Assembly: GCF_000691505.1 (NCBI RefSeq)
Contig: NZ_JMIP02000017.1
Span: forward strand, 124,001-188,000
Length of the DNA stretch: 64,000 nucleotides
DNA from: Halostagnicola sp. A56
GTDB taxonomy: Archaea > Halobacteriota > Halobacteria > Halobacteriales > Natrialbaceae
Direction: 5' to 3'
Shown here: one piece after another, positions 9,290 through 19,570 of the stretch
How the letters are laid out: every line of letters starts with the position of its first letter
Position numbering within the stretch: the stretch's first letter is position 1
The notes under the pieces: generated by a model
Database searches by the model: none
What the model was told of the DNA's origin: nothing
Seen by the model: only the letters and a program-made list of their open reading frames with translations
Made by a program: the position numbers and the translations under genes

Positions 9290-12200
9290 ATGCGCGAGGC
9301 AGACCGGCAGTATTTCTCGCGACTGGAATCGCAACTCGACGAGGCGTTCGACGTCGCCGAGACCGCCAAAGAACGCGGCGCAGACCCTGAACCCGAGGTC
9401 GAGATCCCGGTCGCCAAGGACATGGCCGACCGCGTCGAGAACATCCTCGGCATCGACGGCGTCGCCGAGCGCGTCCGCGAACTCGAGGGTCAGATGAGCC
9501 GCGAGGAGGCGGCCCTGGCGCTCGCGGAGGACTTCGCGGAGGGCGATGTCGGCGACTACGAGACGCGAGCCGGCAAGATCGAAGGCGCGGTTCGCACGGC
9601 AGTCGCGCTGTTGACCGAAGGCGTCGTCGCCGCCCCCATCGAGGGCATCGACAAGGTCGAACTCCTCTCGAACGACGACGGCACGGAGTTCGTCAACGTC
9701 TACTACGCCGGCCCGATCCGCTCGGCGGGCGGCACCGCCCAGGCGCTGTCGGTACTCGTCGGCGACTACACGCGCGCGCTCGTCGGTATCGACCAGTACA
9801 ACGCCCGCTCCGAGGAGGTCGAACGGTACGCCGAGGAAATTTCCCTGTACGACAAGGAGACCGGTCTCCAGTACTCGCCGAAGGATCCCGAGACAAAGTT
9901 CATCGCCAAACACCTCCCGATCATGCTAGACGGGGAGGCAACCGGCGACGAGGAGGTCTCCGGCTTTCGGGACCTCGAGCGCGTCGACACCAACTCCGCG
10001 CGCGGTGGGATGTGTCTCGTGCTTGCCGAAGGGATCGCGCTGAAAGCGCCGAAGATCCAGCGCTACACCTCCCAGCTCGAGGAGATCGACTGGCCTTGGC
10101 TGCAGGACCTCATCGACGGGAACTACTACGAGGACGACGCCGACGATCCTGCAGACGAGACGGTCCCAGTCGATGCCGACGAAACCGACACCGACGGCGA
10201 GCCCGATGCCGAAGCCGCCAGCGACGAAGACAGTCCACCGCCCGAGTCGGCCGGCCCGGTTCGGCCCGATCCCTCGAAGAAGTTCCTCCGAGACCTGATC
10301 GCCGGCCGGCCGGTCTTCTCCCACCCGAGCGCGAAAGGCGGTTTTCGACTGCGCTACGGTCGCTCGCGCAACCACGGCTTCGCGACCGGCGGCGTCCATC
10401 CGGCGACGATGCACCTCGTCGACGACTTCCTCGCAACCGGCACGCAGATCAAGACCGAGCGACCGGGGAAAGCCCACGGCGTCGTCCCCGTCGACTCCAT
10501 CGAGGGGCCGACCGTCAAACTCGCCAACGGCGACGTTCGACGCATCGACGACCCCGAGGAGGCCCTCGAGATCAGAAACGGCGTCGAGGAGATCCTCGAC
10601 ATCGGCGAGTACCTGATTAACTACGGCGAGTTCGTCGAGAACAACCACCCGCTTGCGCCCGCCTCGTACGTCTTCGAGTGGTGGATTCAGGACATGGACG
10701 AGGCCGGCGCGGACGCCCAGGCGCTGCTCGACGATCCGCGAGTCGACGCCGAACACCCGCCCGCCGAAGCCGCCCTCGAGTGGGCCGAAGAGTACGACGC
10801 GCCCCTCCACCCCGACTATACCTACCTCTGGCACGACCTCGCCGTCGACGATTTCTGTGCGCTCGCCGACGCGGTTGCGAACGCCCGCATCGAAAACGCC
10901 GGCGAGACGCTCGTCGTAGCGCGCTCGGAGACGGTTCGAGACGCCCTCGAGACGATCATCGCCGAACACCGCCAGCGCGAGGACCGACTCGAGGTCGACG
11001 ACTGGCTCCCCTTGGCACGGACGCTCGGGATCGTTCGCGACGAGGCCGGGGAGTTGACTCGAACGTGGACCGACGACGACCTCTCGGAGCGAGCGCGCAC
11101 GTGGGGTGGTTCCGATGGAGCGGACTCCGGCGGCGAGCGAGACTCGAGCGGCGGCGAGAACGCCATCGAGGCGGTCAACGAGGTCGCGCCCTTCACCGTC
11201 CGCGAGCGCGCGCCGACCCGAATCGGCAACCGCATGGGTCGGCCCGAGAAGTCCGAAAGCCGAGACCTCAGCCCCGCGGTTCACACGCTCTTTCCCATCG
11301 GGGAAGCCGGCGGCGCACAGCGCGACATCGCCAAGGCCGGCAAGCACGCCGACACGATGTCCGACACGCCTGGCGTCGTCGAGATTCAGATCGGCCGCCA
11401 ACGCTGTGAATCCTGCGAAACGGAGACGTTCAAGAACCGCTGTCCGGAGTGTGGCGCTCGAACCGAACCCGACTACCGCTGTCCGTCCTGTGACTCGGCG
11501 ATCGAACCGGACGAGGCCGGCCGCGTCGAGTGCGACCGCTGTGACACCGAGGCGACCTGCGTCGAACCTCGCGAAATAGACCTCAACGAGGAGTACCGAG
11601 ACGCACTCGAGACAGTGGGCGAACGCGAGAACGCCTTCGACATCCTGAAGGGCGTCAAGGGGTTGACCTCCGCGGACAAGATCCCGGAACCGATGGAGAA
11701 GGGTATTCTCCGGGCGAAACACGACGTTTCCTCGTTCAAAGACGGCACCGTCCGCTACGACATGACCGACCTCCCGGTCACGTCGGTTCGCGCGAGCGAA
11801 CTCGACGTCGATGTCGGCCAACTGCAGGCGCTCGGCTACGAGGAGGACATCCACGGCGAGGCGCTCGTCCACGAGGACCAGCTGGTCGAACTCAAAGTAC
11901 AGGACATCGTCCTCTCGGACGGTGCGGCCGAGCACATGCTTCAGACGGCCGACTTCATCGACGACTTACTCGAGCAGTACTACGGCCTCGAGCCCTTCTA
12001 CGAACTCGAGGAACGCGAGGAACTGGTCGGCGAACTCGTCTTCGGGATGGCACCCCACACGAGCGCAGCAACTGTCGGACGAGTGATTGGTTTCACGAGC
12101 GCGGCGGTCGGATATGCTCATCCGTACTTTCATGCCGCGAAACGACGCAACTGTTTCCACCCGAAAACTACGATTCGATACATAGACGGCTCCGAAATCG

Positions 12201-13609
12201 AACACGAGGCGTCCATCGAGACGTTCGTCGAGTCACGACTGACGGATCCACGCGAAGACGACTTCGGGACGCTGGTTCAGGATCTCGACGGATCCATTAC
12301 TGTTCCGTCGATCGACGACGACGGACGCCACGTAACCCGGTCGGTCGAGGCCGTTTCAAAACATCCCGCACCCGATCATCTGATCCGCGTCGAAACCCGT
12401 AGCGGTCGATCGGTGACGGTTACACCGGATCACACGATGGTCGTCTGGAACGACGGTCTCGAGCGAGTCGCCGCGAGCGAACTCGGGGTCGGGGATGAGA
12501 TTCCGACGCCGGCGGTCGCCGACTCGACGAACGGAGCGAACTCGAGTACGCGAACAGCGGGTATCGCGGACGGTGGCCGTCCGGAGGTTGATATAGTAGA
12601 ACGGGCCGAAATTGTCCCATCCGATGTCAAATACACGTACTGCCTCACGGTTTCGGACACGAACACGCTCGTCGCGAACGGGCTCCACACGGCACAATGC
12701 GATGGGGACGAGGACTGTGTCATGTTACTCATGGACGGTCTTCTAAACTTCTCGCGGTCGTACCTCCCCGACAAGCGCGGTGGCAGCGTCGCCGAGGACT
12801 CCCGGCTGATCGCGTTCGATCCTGACGGGAACCTGCGGTTCATGACCTTCGACGAGTTCTGGGACGAACTCGACGTGCCAATCGAGATCGACGGCAAGTT
12901 CCAGAAGAAGGCCGCTGGGCTCGAGGGGTGGACGACATATGCATTCGACGACGACCACGAGGCGTCACCGAAGCCCATCGAGAAGGCGATTCGGTACGAG
13001 GCAGACGATGATGAAGAGTTGCTTCGTATTTCAACACAGTTCGGTCGCGAACTCGAGATCACGACCGACCACAGCCTCTTCCGATACGATGACAGAATCG
13101 AGGATGTCGCTGGATCCGACCTCGAGAAGGGTGATCTGATCGTCGCTCCTCGAAACCTCGATATTGATCCCATCGAGACGACAATCGATGTCGCAGACTG
13201 TGTCGACGATCCGTACGTCCTGATCGATGAACACATCGAAGACCTGTTGCGAACGGTTTGGGAATCAGACTTCTCGACGGAATCTGTCCAAGAAGCGTTT
13301 GCCGTTGGTCTCTCCCACGACCCACCCAAGGGTCTACTCGAGTATCGCCTCTCGAAGCGGAAGCTTCCGCTCGAAACGTTACAGCAGATCATCGATGCGA
13401 GTGCTCACGAAGGAATCCCCCGAACTGCTCGAATTGGTCGCGCTGGATCGACACATTGCTTGAATCGGACGGTCGATGTTGACATAGACCTCGCTTGGTT
13501 TCTCGGTGTTTTCGTCGCGGAGGGAACGCGTTCGAGTATCTGCCCGCCTGGCGAGAGATATCGTCCATCTCGATACCTTTTTCACCACCCAGTGTTATTA
13601 CTTGGTTGT
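9290..13609 (+). CDS. polC: DNA polymerase D large subunit DP2, truncated inside its second intein
   Basis: N-terminal and central part of DP2, the catalytic subunit of replicative polymerase D. Extein features: [17 protein letters not shown] near residue 145, the [14 protein letters not shown] region, a cysteine-rich zinc region near residue 705 (CESCETE ... CPECG ... CPSC ... CDRC) and, after intein 1, the catalytic CDGDED (double-psi barrel Asp pair). About 983 extein residues are present. The frame then enters a second intein after LPDKRGG and leaves it inside the LAGLIDADG endonuclease. The MDAPLV segment and the C-terminal core that should follow are absent. There is no stop: the frame stays open through 13610 into Thi4, giving one 1749-codon reading frame. 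As written it cannot make a complete polymerase. Confidence 0.9.
12152..12697 (+). other. complete mini-intein at the DP2 catalytic-site insertion point
   Basis: A 182-residue intein (precursor residues 955-1136) between AKRRN and CDGDED, the position used by Pyrococcus PolII inteins. It starts with Cys ([13 protein letters not shown], block A), has block B ([12 protein letters not shown]) with the TxxH motif, and ends with block F/G ([21 protein letters not shown] followed by Cys). There is no endonuclease domain. The last residue is Gln instead of Asn, as known for the PolII inteins of Pyrococcus, so splicing should still be possible. Removal of this intein is needed to join the strand carrying the catalytic aspartates. 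Confidence 0.9.
12785..13540 (+). other. N-terminal part of a second DP2 intein, cut off within its homing endonuclease
   Basis: Begins with Ser ([15 protein letters not shown]) directly after KRGG of DP2. Block B ([17 protein letters not shown]) and a following splicing-domain segment ([11 protein letters not shown]) are intact. A long helical segment follows, and then the first LAGLIDADG motif ([13 protein letters not shown]). Sequence resemblance ends within a few codons, around 13530-13540. The C-terminal splicing blocks and the C-extein are missing. The right boundary is approximate. Confidence 0.75.
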
Positions 13610-14539
13610 ATGAGCGAGTTCGAACAGTTCAGCGACGTCGGCGAAGCGGACGTAACGAGAGCGATCGGACAGGAGTGGACCGAGGAGTTCATGGACTTCT
13701 CGGATTCGGATGTCATCATCGTCGGTGGCGGTCCGTCCGGTCTCACGGCCGCGAAGGAACTCTCCGAGCGCGGTGTCAAGGTGATGGTCGTCGAGAAGAA
13801 CAACTACCTCGGCGGCGGCTTCTGGCTCGGCGGCTTCCTGATGAACAAGGTCACGGTTCGAAGCCCCGCCCAGAAGGTGCTCGATGAACTGGACGTCTCC
13901 TACAAGGAGTCCCAGGACAGCGAGGATCTGTACGTCGCGAACGGGCCGGAGGCCTGTTCCGGCCTGATCAAGGCGGCCTGTGACGCAGGCGCGAAGATGC
14001 AGAACATGACCGAGTTCACGGACATCGTCATCCGGGAGGACCACCGCGTCGGCGGTATCGTCATGAACTGGACGCCGGTCCACGCGCTGCCACGGGAGAT
14101 CACCTGCGTCGACCCCATCGCCGTCGAAGCGGACCTCGTGATCGACGCGACGGGCCACGACGCGATGGCGGTCACCAAACTCGACGAGCGCGGCGTCCTC
14201 GACGCGCCCGGTATTCAGGACGCCAAAGAACGCGGGCAGGTCATGGACCAGACCGACAGCGACACCTACGGCGCGCCCGGCCACGACTCTCCGGGCCACG
14301 ACTCGATGTGGGTCGGCGAGAGCGAAGACGCCGTCGTCGAACACACCGGCCTCGTCCACGAGGGCCTGATCGCGACCGGGATGGCGACCGCGACCACCTT
14401 CGGACTGCCGCGCATGGGGCCGACGTTCGGTGCCATGCTCGTCTCCGGGAAACGCGCCGCCCAGGTCGCGCTCGACGAACTCGAGGTCGAGGCCGATCCC
14501 GTCGAACTGACCGCTCGAGCGACCCCCGCCGACGACTGA
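13610..14539 (+). CDS. thi4: thiamine thiazole synthase Thi4 (sulfide-dependent or ribulose-1,5-bisphosphate synthase type)
   Basis: A 309-residue Thi4-family enzyme making the thiazole precursor of thiamine from NAD and glycine. It carries the FAD/NAD Rossmann motif [21 protein letters not shown], the [10 protein letters not shown] segment, the MNWTPVH region and the C-terminal [17 protein letters not shown]. The ATG at 13610 follows a promoter-like AT-rich stretch (13580-13600). A known sulfur-donating Cys site is replaced in many archaeal enzymes by His; here the segment near [20 protein letters not shown] keeps the general layout. The preceding polC frame is open into this gene without a stop, so an automatic caller may fuse the two. 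ThiR lies about 3.5 kb downstream. Confidence 0.93.
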   Translation: MSEFEQFSDVGEADVTRAIGQEWTEEFMDFSDSDVIIVGGGPSGLTAAKELSERGVKVMVVEKNNYLGGGFWLGGFLMNKVTVRSPAQKVLDELDVSYKESQDSEDLYVANGPEACSGLIKAACDAGAKMQNMTEFTDIVIREDHRVGGIVMNWTPVHALPREITCVDPIAVEADLVIDATGHDAMAVTKLDERGVLDAPGIQDAKERGQVMDQTDSDTYGAPGHDSPGHDSMWVGESEDAVVEHTGLVHEGLIATGMATATTFGLPRMGPTFGAMLVSGKRAAQVALDELEVEADPVELTARATPADD

Positions 14540-14546
14540 GCGGGCG

Positions 14547-15323
14547 ATGGACCGAGTCGTCCTGTATCGAGCGCCGTCGACCGAAGCCCGGGTCGACGAG
14601 ATCGCAGACTGGCTCGAGCAGTGCCTCCAGTCGTCGGTCGACGCATCCGTCGTCGTGAGAGATCGCTTCCTCGATGTCCACCGCACCGACGAGTTGGCCG
14701 AGCGGTTCGCCGAGGCGCGCGTTCGGTCTCCCTCCGACCGCGAGACGGGGAACACGATGCTCGGGACGGTCCGATACGAAGAGCGCGTCCTCGAGTCGCC
14801 CGACCGCGGCGGGGGCGTCCTCTACGACGGCTTGCAGGTCCAGCGGGCGCTCAACGAGGCGATAACCCCAGAAGAACGCGGTCTCGAGGCGCTCCACGTC
14901 GCAGTCCTCGATCGAGCGATCGGGACCTGGGGCGACCACGACGGGCGCTGGCACAAGCGGGTGAACGTCCTCGGTCAACCCGCGCTCGTCTCCGTCCCCG
15001 GACTGTACGAGGCTCCAGCAAAGCCCGAGCGCTACTACAAAGAAAAACAACGACACGCGCTGCTGTCGGGCGATTCGCCGCCGAGAGAGGTACTCGAGAA
15101 CCGCGTCGAGGGCGAGTTCCTGATAGAAGACGATCCGCGAACGACGGACGCGCTCAGGGGGTACGTCTTGCAACCGGTAGATTACCTCCTGAGGGGGACG
15201 CCGTTTTGTGACGACCGGCGATGTCGGTTGTTCAACGCCCACCGCCACGAAGGCGTAATCGAGGCCCAACTTCGAGAACCCGCTTTTTGCCCGGACCACG
15301 CCGCGTTGTACGGCCGCAATTGA
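14547..15323 (+). CDS. DUF6775-type putative metallopeptidase (archaemetzincin-like)
   Basis: A 258-residue protein starting 7 nt after thi4, so probably co-transcribed with it. The C-terminal part has a Cys/His-rich block (FCDDRRCRLFNAHRHEGVIE ... FCPDH) that I associate with the haloarchaeal DUF6775 family, annotated as putative metallopeptidases related to archaemetzincins. The protein also has a conserved-looking middle (HVAVLDRAIGTWGD, YYKEKQRHALL). No HExxH motif is present, so peptidase activity is unproven. A role linked to thiamine synthesis is suggested only by the neighbour. Confidence 0.7.
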   Translation: MDRVVLYRAPSTEARVDEIADWLEQCLQSSVDASVVVRDRFLDVHRTDELAERFAEARVRSPSDRETGNTMLGTVRYEERVLESPDRGGGVLYDGLQVQRALNEAITPEERGLEALHVAVLDRAIGTWGDHDGRWHKRVNVLGQPALVSVPGLYEAPAKPERYYKEKQRHALLSGDSPPREVLENRVEGEFLIEDDPRTTDALRGYVLQPVDYLLRGTPFCDDRRCRLFNAHRHEGVIEAQLREPAFCPDHAALYGRN

Positions 15324-15383
15324 CGATTCGATACCCGCAGGATTCGGTGTCCATTTTTGGGTCGGTGGCGCTAGTACCGAGCA

Positions 15384-15818
15384 ATGAGCGACGAATTCAC
15401 GCTGTCTATTCCCGTGCGCTTTCGAGACATCGACCGACTGAACCACGTCAACAACGCGGTGTACTCGACGTACCTCGAGGAAGCCAGATTCGCGTATTTG
15501 GAATCGGTCCTCGACGTCGACGTGACCGAGTTCGAACTCGTCATCGTGACCCTCGAGCTCTCCTTTCGCCAACCGATCTCCCTCGACGACGACCTCGAGG
15601 TCGCCGTGTCGGTGACTGACCTCGGCGAGACGAGCTGGACCATGGCATACGAGTTCAGAGTCGACGGCGACGTGGCGGCGACCGGCGAGACGACGAACGT
15701 CCACTTCGATCCGGAAACAGACTGTCCGAAGCCACTCCCCACGGAGATTCGAGAGCCGTTACTCGAACGCGAACCCGGTCTCGAAGCTGGTTCGCTCGAC
15801 GAAAACGACGCGTCGTGA
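15384..15818 (+). CDS. acyl-CoA thioesterase, hotdog fold (4HBT / YbgC-FadM type)
   Basis: A 144-residue single hotdog domain. The family signature is clear at the N-terminus: VRFRDIDRLNHVNNAVYSTYLEEAR, with the catalytic Asp and the helix-capping HVNN. The usual length of 130-150 residues is met. It probably hydrolyses an acyl-CoA of unknown chain. No operon partner: 60 nt separate it from the upstream gene and 91 nt from the next. Confidence 0.88.
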   Translation: MSDEFTLSIPVRFRDIDRLNHVNNAVYSTYLEEARFAYLESVLDVDVTEFELVIVTLELSFRQPISLDDDLEVAVSVTDLGETSWTMAYEFRVDGDVAATGETTNVHFDPETDCPKPLPTEIREPLLEREPGLEAGSLDENDAS

Positions 15819-15869
15819 TCGTTCGACGCCGTTGTCGGTTCACGCCGATGCTCGAGATTCTTCATGAAC

Positions 15870-15907
15870 AATAACTATTATGTGTGTTATTCTCATACAG
15901 GAGGGTG
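15870..15907. promoter_or_regulatory. inverted repeat and strong Shine-Dalgarno ahead of the HTH gene
   Basis: AATAAC (15870-15875) and GTTATT (15886-15891) form a perfect 6-bp inverted repeat with 10 nt between, in an AT-rich promoter zone. GGAGGG at 15900-15905 lies 4 nt before the ATG at 15910. The repeat could be an operator, possibly autoregulatory, but this is inference from position only. Confidence 0.4.
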
Positions 15908-15909
15908 TT

Positions 15910-16305
15910 ATGGTGTCGCCCACCTATCAAGATGAAACGAGGGTCGTCGAACAGCGGGACCGCATTTTCGACGCGCTGTCGTCCCAGCCGCGGCGGCAGC
16001 TTCTGGTATCGCTTCTCGAGGCCCAGCCGGCGGAGTTCCTCGACCTCCCCAAGGTGGCGCTCGCTCGAGAGTCCGCCGCGGAAGACCACGAACTTCGGGC
16101 TGCGCTCGTACATCGGCACCTTCCGCTTTTGGCCGACTACGGGTTCGTCCGCTGGGAGACGGACCCGCTGCGAGTCCAGCGGGGGCCCGAGTTCGACGTT
16201 CTCGAGCCCGTCGTACGAACCCTGGCGGTTCGAACCGAGACGGTCCCGCCGTTGGTCGTCGGCGATATCAAACTCGAGTACGACGGCGAACGCAGGACCG
16301 ATTGA
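15910..16305 (+). CDS. winged-helix transcriptional regulator (DUF7344/ArsR-like)
   Basis: A 131-residue protein with one winged-helix domain typical of haloarchaeal DUF7344 proteins: RDRIFDALSSQPRRQLLVSLLE, a helix-turn-helix, and RHLPLLADYGFVRWE. The ATG at 15910 lies behind a clear GGAGGG; an in-frame start at 15880 would place that motif inside the gene. Target genes unknown. Confidence 0.75.
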   Translation: MVSPTYQDETRVVEQRDRIFDALSSQPRRQLLVSLLEAQPAEFLDLPKVALARESAAEDHELRAALVHRHLPLLADYGFVRWETDPLRVQRGPEFDVLEPVVRTLAVRTETVPPLVVGDIKLEYDGERRTD

Positions 16306-16419
16306 GCCACGAGGTCGGGGGAGTGTTGGGTCGTCCGAGCGACCGTACAGGACCGAATTCACCGAGCGGAAGCAGGTGACCGAGACCCCGGCGAGATCGA
16401 CGACCTCGCACGCGTTCGG

Positions 16420-17094
16420 TTACTCGATTCGACCGCCGGTCAATCGAACGATCCCGAACGCGTGCGTTTCGTGGGCGACCGCGTCTGCGTTTTCTCGAAG
16501 GGCGGTATGAGCCTGATTGATACGCTCGTCTAGCCGCCGTGTCGGTGCGGTATCGTAGCGAAGCTTCATCGTTGGCGGCGTCGAAAGGACCGTGATCGCG
16601 CGGAAGAGCGCGTTTATCGGTGGGCTGTACCACTGCTGGCTTCTCGCCGCGTTCACCAGGACGACGTGGCCGCCGGATTCGACCAGTCGCGACCAGTCCT
16701 CGACCGCACCGGACGGGTCCGAGAGCATGCCGACGACGAACGTGGCGAGCACCGCATCTATCGGCCCCGAAACCGGCGGCGTCGTCGCGTCTCCGCGGAC
16801 GACGTGGACGTTGTCGTACCGTTCTGTGAGGTCGCGCGCTCGCTCGAGGACGGGGGCGGTGAAATCGATTCCGACGACGGTCCCCTCGGGGCCGACCGCC
16901 GACCGGAGGACTGGGAGGTTCGCCCCCGTTCCACAGCCCATCTCGACGACCGTATCGCCCGGCTCGAGTCGGCAGGCCTCGACTGCCCGCCGTCGAAGCG
17001 CGACGATCCCCGGCGTTCTGCGCGCCAACAGGTCGTAGAGTCGCGCCCATCGTCCGTAGAACGTCTGCGCGTCTCCGGTTCCCGTTTCGGTCAT
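16420..17094 (-). CDS. class I SAM-dependent methyltransferase (UbiE-like)
   Basis: A 224-residue methyltransferase. Motif I is VVEMGCGTGANLPVL, followed by VVGIDFTAPVLERAR (acidic loop binding the SAM ribose) and RGDATTPPV. The C-terminal half is longer than the minimal fold and contains aromatic residues (SQQWYSPPINALFR). UbiE/COQ5-like members act on quinones or small lipids, but the substrate here cannot be read from the sequence. It is 32 nt downstream of thiR on the same strand, with which it may be co-transcribed. Confidence 0.85.
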   Translation of the reverse strand: MTETGTGDAQTFYGRWARLYDLLARRTPGIVALRRRAVEACRLEPGDTVVEMGCGTGANLPVLRSAVGPEGTVVGIDFTAPVLERARDLTERYDNVHVVRGDATTPPVSGPIDAVLATFVVGMLSDPSGAVEDWSRLVESGGHVVLVNAARSQQWYSPPINALFRAITVLSTPPTMKLRYDTAPTRRLDERINQAHTALRENADAVAHETHAFGIVRLTGGRIE

Positions 17095-17126
17095 CGGTGG
17101 TTCAGATAGCAGGTGGATCGCCGCGC

Positions 17127-18026
17127 TTAAAGTAACGAGCGAACGGTATCAGCGACTGATTCCGCGTCCGAGCCGAGCACGTACGTGATCGGTTCGATTC
17201 CCATCCCGCCGGTCTGGTAGAGGACGGTCGCGTCCGGCTGGGACTCGATGGCCGCGCCGACGCTCGAGGTCACGTCGTCCGACCCGTCGAACTCGGCGGT
17301 GACGTGACCCCGACCGGCGAGCGTATCGACGATCTGTCGATCGTACTTGATGTTCGCCGCCGCGGACGCGTCCGCCCCGTGTCGGCGCGCCGCGAGTAAT
17401 ATCGATGCGACGTGTTCGGAGACGCCGAACTCCGGATCGCCGGGGACCGTCGCCTTCCCCTTCACGTCGAAGATACGCCCCGGAACCCCCGCGACGTCGT
17501 CGACTCCCGCCGCGTCGGGCGTACAGGCGACGAGGTTCGACCCGACCGCGGGGATCAACCCCGCGAATCCGCTCGCGTTCTCGAGGATGCGAAGGCCCCG
17601 CCGGAGCGAAGAGAGCACGCGCTCGCCCGCCCGAAGGTCGCTTTCGGGATCGTGTACCCGAAAACTGGATTCGTACTCCGCGAGTTCCGGAACCGCTTGC
17701 TCGTGCAGCCCGGTCAAAACGTCACCGCCGCCCTCGAGGTCCCGGATCAGGATCTCGAGTTCGATGAGCGCCTGGACCGGCGTCGTATCGCCCGTTGCCA
17801 ACCCCGCGCCGAGTTCCGCCACGAGCGATTCGACGCGCGGGTCGTCGGTGATCTGCCGGTTGATCGTCACGTCCCCGTGGGCGTACTTCGAGACGGCGCT
17901 CTGGCTGATTCCGAGCACCGCCGCGACCTCACTCTGGGTGAGATCACGCTCGCGAAGCTCGCCGGCTAGCATCGATCGAACCGTCGGTAGAAACTCCTCG
18001 ACGACGATTTCTTCGACGAATTTCAT
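17127..18026 (-). CDS. thiR: thiamine-responsive transcriptional regulator ThiR (HTH-XRE + ThiN domain)
   Basis: A 299-residue two-domain protein. Residues about 20-60 form an XRE-type helix-turn-helix (LTQSEVAAVLGISQSAVSKYAHG). Residues about 130-299 form a ThiN domain (VPGRIFDVKGKATVPGDPEFG, AANIKYDRQIVDTLAGRG), the fold that in ThiDN condenses thiazole and pyrimidine phosphates. Such fusions are known in haloarchaea as thiamine-sensing repressors of thi4 and thiC, so this is the likely regulator of thi4 3.5 kb away. The ATG at 18026 is preferred to an open upstream extension that overlaps dcd. Confidence 0.9.
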   Translation of the reverse strand: MKFVEEIVVEEFLPTVRSMLAGELRERDLTQSEVAAVLGISQSAVSKYAHGDVTINRQITDDPRVESLVAELGAGLATGDTTPVQALIELEILIRDLEGGGDVLTGLHEQAVPELAEYESSFRVHDPESDLRAGERVLSSLRRGLRILENASGFAGLIPAVGSNLVACTPDAAGVDDVAGVPGRIFDVKGKATVPGDPEFGVSEHVASILLAARRHGADASAAANIKYDRQIVDTLAGRGHVTAEFDGSDDVTSSVGAAIESQPDATVLYQTGGMGIEPITYVLGSDAESVADTVRSLL

Positions 18027-18120
18027 TCGTTGGCCCGACGTAGGAACCCCGCCGGGATAACTGTGGCTCACCGTCGGTGGAGTTCGTTCGCCGTCGATGA
18101 GGGCAGTTCGCCGACGGATA

Positions 18121-18723
18121 TCAGTCGCTACGCCCGAGTTGGTCGCCGCCGAACTCGTCGTCACTTTGGATCCGGGAGGCCTGCGGGCCGTCCTGGTCCT
18201 GATACTTCGAGCCCCGGTCGCTTCCGTACGGTCTGTCCGCCGGCGTCTTGAGCTCCGTGAACGTCAACTGTGAAATCCGCATGCCGGGGGTCAGTGCGAC
18301 CGGCGCGGAGCCGAGGTTCGAAAGCTCGAGGGTGATCTGGCCCCGGTAGCCCGGATCGCACAGTCCCGCGGTCGCGTGAACGACGACGGCGAGGCGACCC
18401 AGCGAGGAGCGACCCTCGACGTGCGCGATGAGGTCCGCGGGAATCTCGACGCGCTCGTGGGTCGTCCCCAGCACGAAGTCCCCGGGGTGGAGGATGAAGT
18501 CGTCGTCGTCCTCGACGACCGTTTCGGTCACGTACTCGTCGACCTCGCGTTCCGATGTCGGGTGGATACAGGGAATGTTCGTCCGCTGGAACTCGAGGAA
18601 CTCCCGACCGAGCCGGAGGTCGACGCTCGCCGGCTGGATCTGGAGTTCGTAGTCGTCGAGCGGGTCGATCACGAGATCGCCCTCCTCGAGGCGCTCGAGG
18701 ATGTCCGCGTCGGAAAGGATCAT
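18121..18723 (-). CDS. dcd: dCTP deaminase
   Basis: A 200-residue Dcd. The start [17 protein letters not shown] and the core [19 protein letters not shown] followed by [14 protein letters not shown] are diagnostic, including the catalytic Glu of the trimeric dCTP deaminase/dUTPase fold. It deaminates dCTP to dUTP on the way to dTTP. The Ser/Gln/Asp-rich C-terminal tail closes the active site in family members. The 3' end lies 95 nt from the thiR start on the same strand. Confidence 0.95.
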   Translation of the reverse strand: MILSDADILERLEEGDLVIDPLDDYELQIQPASVDLRLGREFLEFQRTNIPCIHPTSEREVDEYVTETVVEDDDDFILHPGDFVLGTTHERVEIPADLIAHVEGRSSLGRLAVVVHATAGLCDPGYRGQITLELSNLGSAPVALTPGMRISQLTFTELKTPADRPYGSDRGSKYQDQDGPQASRIQSDDEFGGDQLGRSD

Positions 18724-18822
18724 GTGCGAGCACTCGCGCTGTGGGAGTTAAAAGCCACTGAACTGTTTCGGGACCGCTGCTCGAGAAGCGACACGGGCCG
18801 ACGCCGGCGTCATCGATCCGCC

Positions 18823-19467
18823 CTACAGCGCGTCTTCGATCGCCGACTCGATGGAGTCGTAGGACAGTTCGACTTGCTCGTTGTCGACGATAACCGTCGG
18901 AGTGGCTTCGATGCCAGCGTTGCTGGCCCGTTCCTTTTCCGTCTCGAGTTCGTCTCGGTAGGCGCCGTCTTCAGTATCGGTGACCACCTGTTCGCCGTCG
19001 ACGCCGGCCTCGTTCGCGACCGATTCGACCACGTCGAGCGAGTAGCTACCGAACGCCTCGTAGATGTTCGTTTCGAACTGCCAGAAGGCCTCGTCGTCGC
19101 CCTGATCCTGCACGGAGCGGGCGGCGTTTGCGATCTCCCAGGACCAATCGGGGTTGGCTGGGATCGGGAAGTCGTGGAACTCGTATCGGATCTCTCCGGG
19201 ATCGATATACGACTCCTTGAGGCGCGGATACATGTTCAACTCGTCCTCGAGGGTGTACCTCGCACACCCGCCACAGCCGAAGTCCTTGAACACCATGACG
19301 GTCACGTCCGCGTCCGGATCGCCCGCGACGGGGACCGGAAGCGCCGACTCGCCCTCGAGTTCGAACTCGCCGTCGATGTTTCCGGTGTTGGAGTCGAGAC
19401 AGCCCGCGACGGCAATTCCCGTGCCGGCGAGGGCCGTCGCCGCGAACCGTCGGCGTGAGATGTCCAT
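18823..19467 (-). CDS. DsbA-family thioredoxin-fold lipoprotein, Tat-exported
   Basis: A 214-residue protein with a Tat signal ([13 protein letters not shown]) ending in a lipobox (VAGC), so it acts on the outside of the membrane. The mature domain is DsbA/thioredoxin-like with active-site motif CGGC ([12 protein letters not shown]), [11 protein letters not shown], and the cis-Pro strand [12 protein letters not shown]. It probably catalyses disulfide formation or exchange in exported proteins. Family proteins are about this length. Confidence 0.9.
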   Translation of the reverse strand: MDISRRRFAATALAGTGIAVAGCLDSNTGNIDGEFELEGESALPVPVAGDPDADVTVMVFKDFGCGGCARYTLEDELNMYPRLKESYIDPGEIRYEFHDFPIPANPDWSWEIANAARSVQDQGDDEAFWQFETNIYEAFGSYSLDVVESVANEAGVDGEQVVTDTEDGAYRDELETEKERASNAGIEATPTVIVDNEQVELSYDSIESAIEDAL

Positions 19468-19570
19468 GCGGGTGCTAGCGACCGCGGAGTAAAATATGTA
19501 GTGACATCGGCATCCCGTCTGTCGTCCGCCGTCGCGACTCTCGAGTCAACGCCGCGACTGATCGCCGCGC

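Noticed and set aside
9926-11935. Long minus-strand open frame of 669 codons opposite polC
   Set aside because: It is exactly antisense to conserved DP2 sequence; the product is Val/Arg/Leu-rich with no family match and arises from GC-rich codon bias.
13541-13609. A genuine DP2-Thi4 fusion protein
   Set aside because: The stretch before thi4 looks like a promoter and leader, Thi4 enzymes are stand-alone, and the intein is cut mid-domain. The open frame is most likely coincidental.
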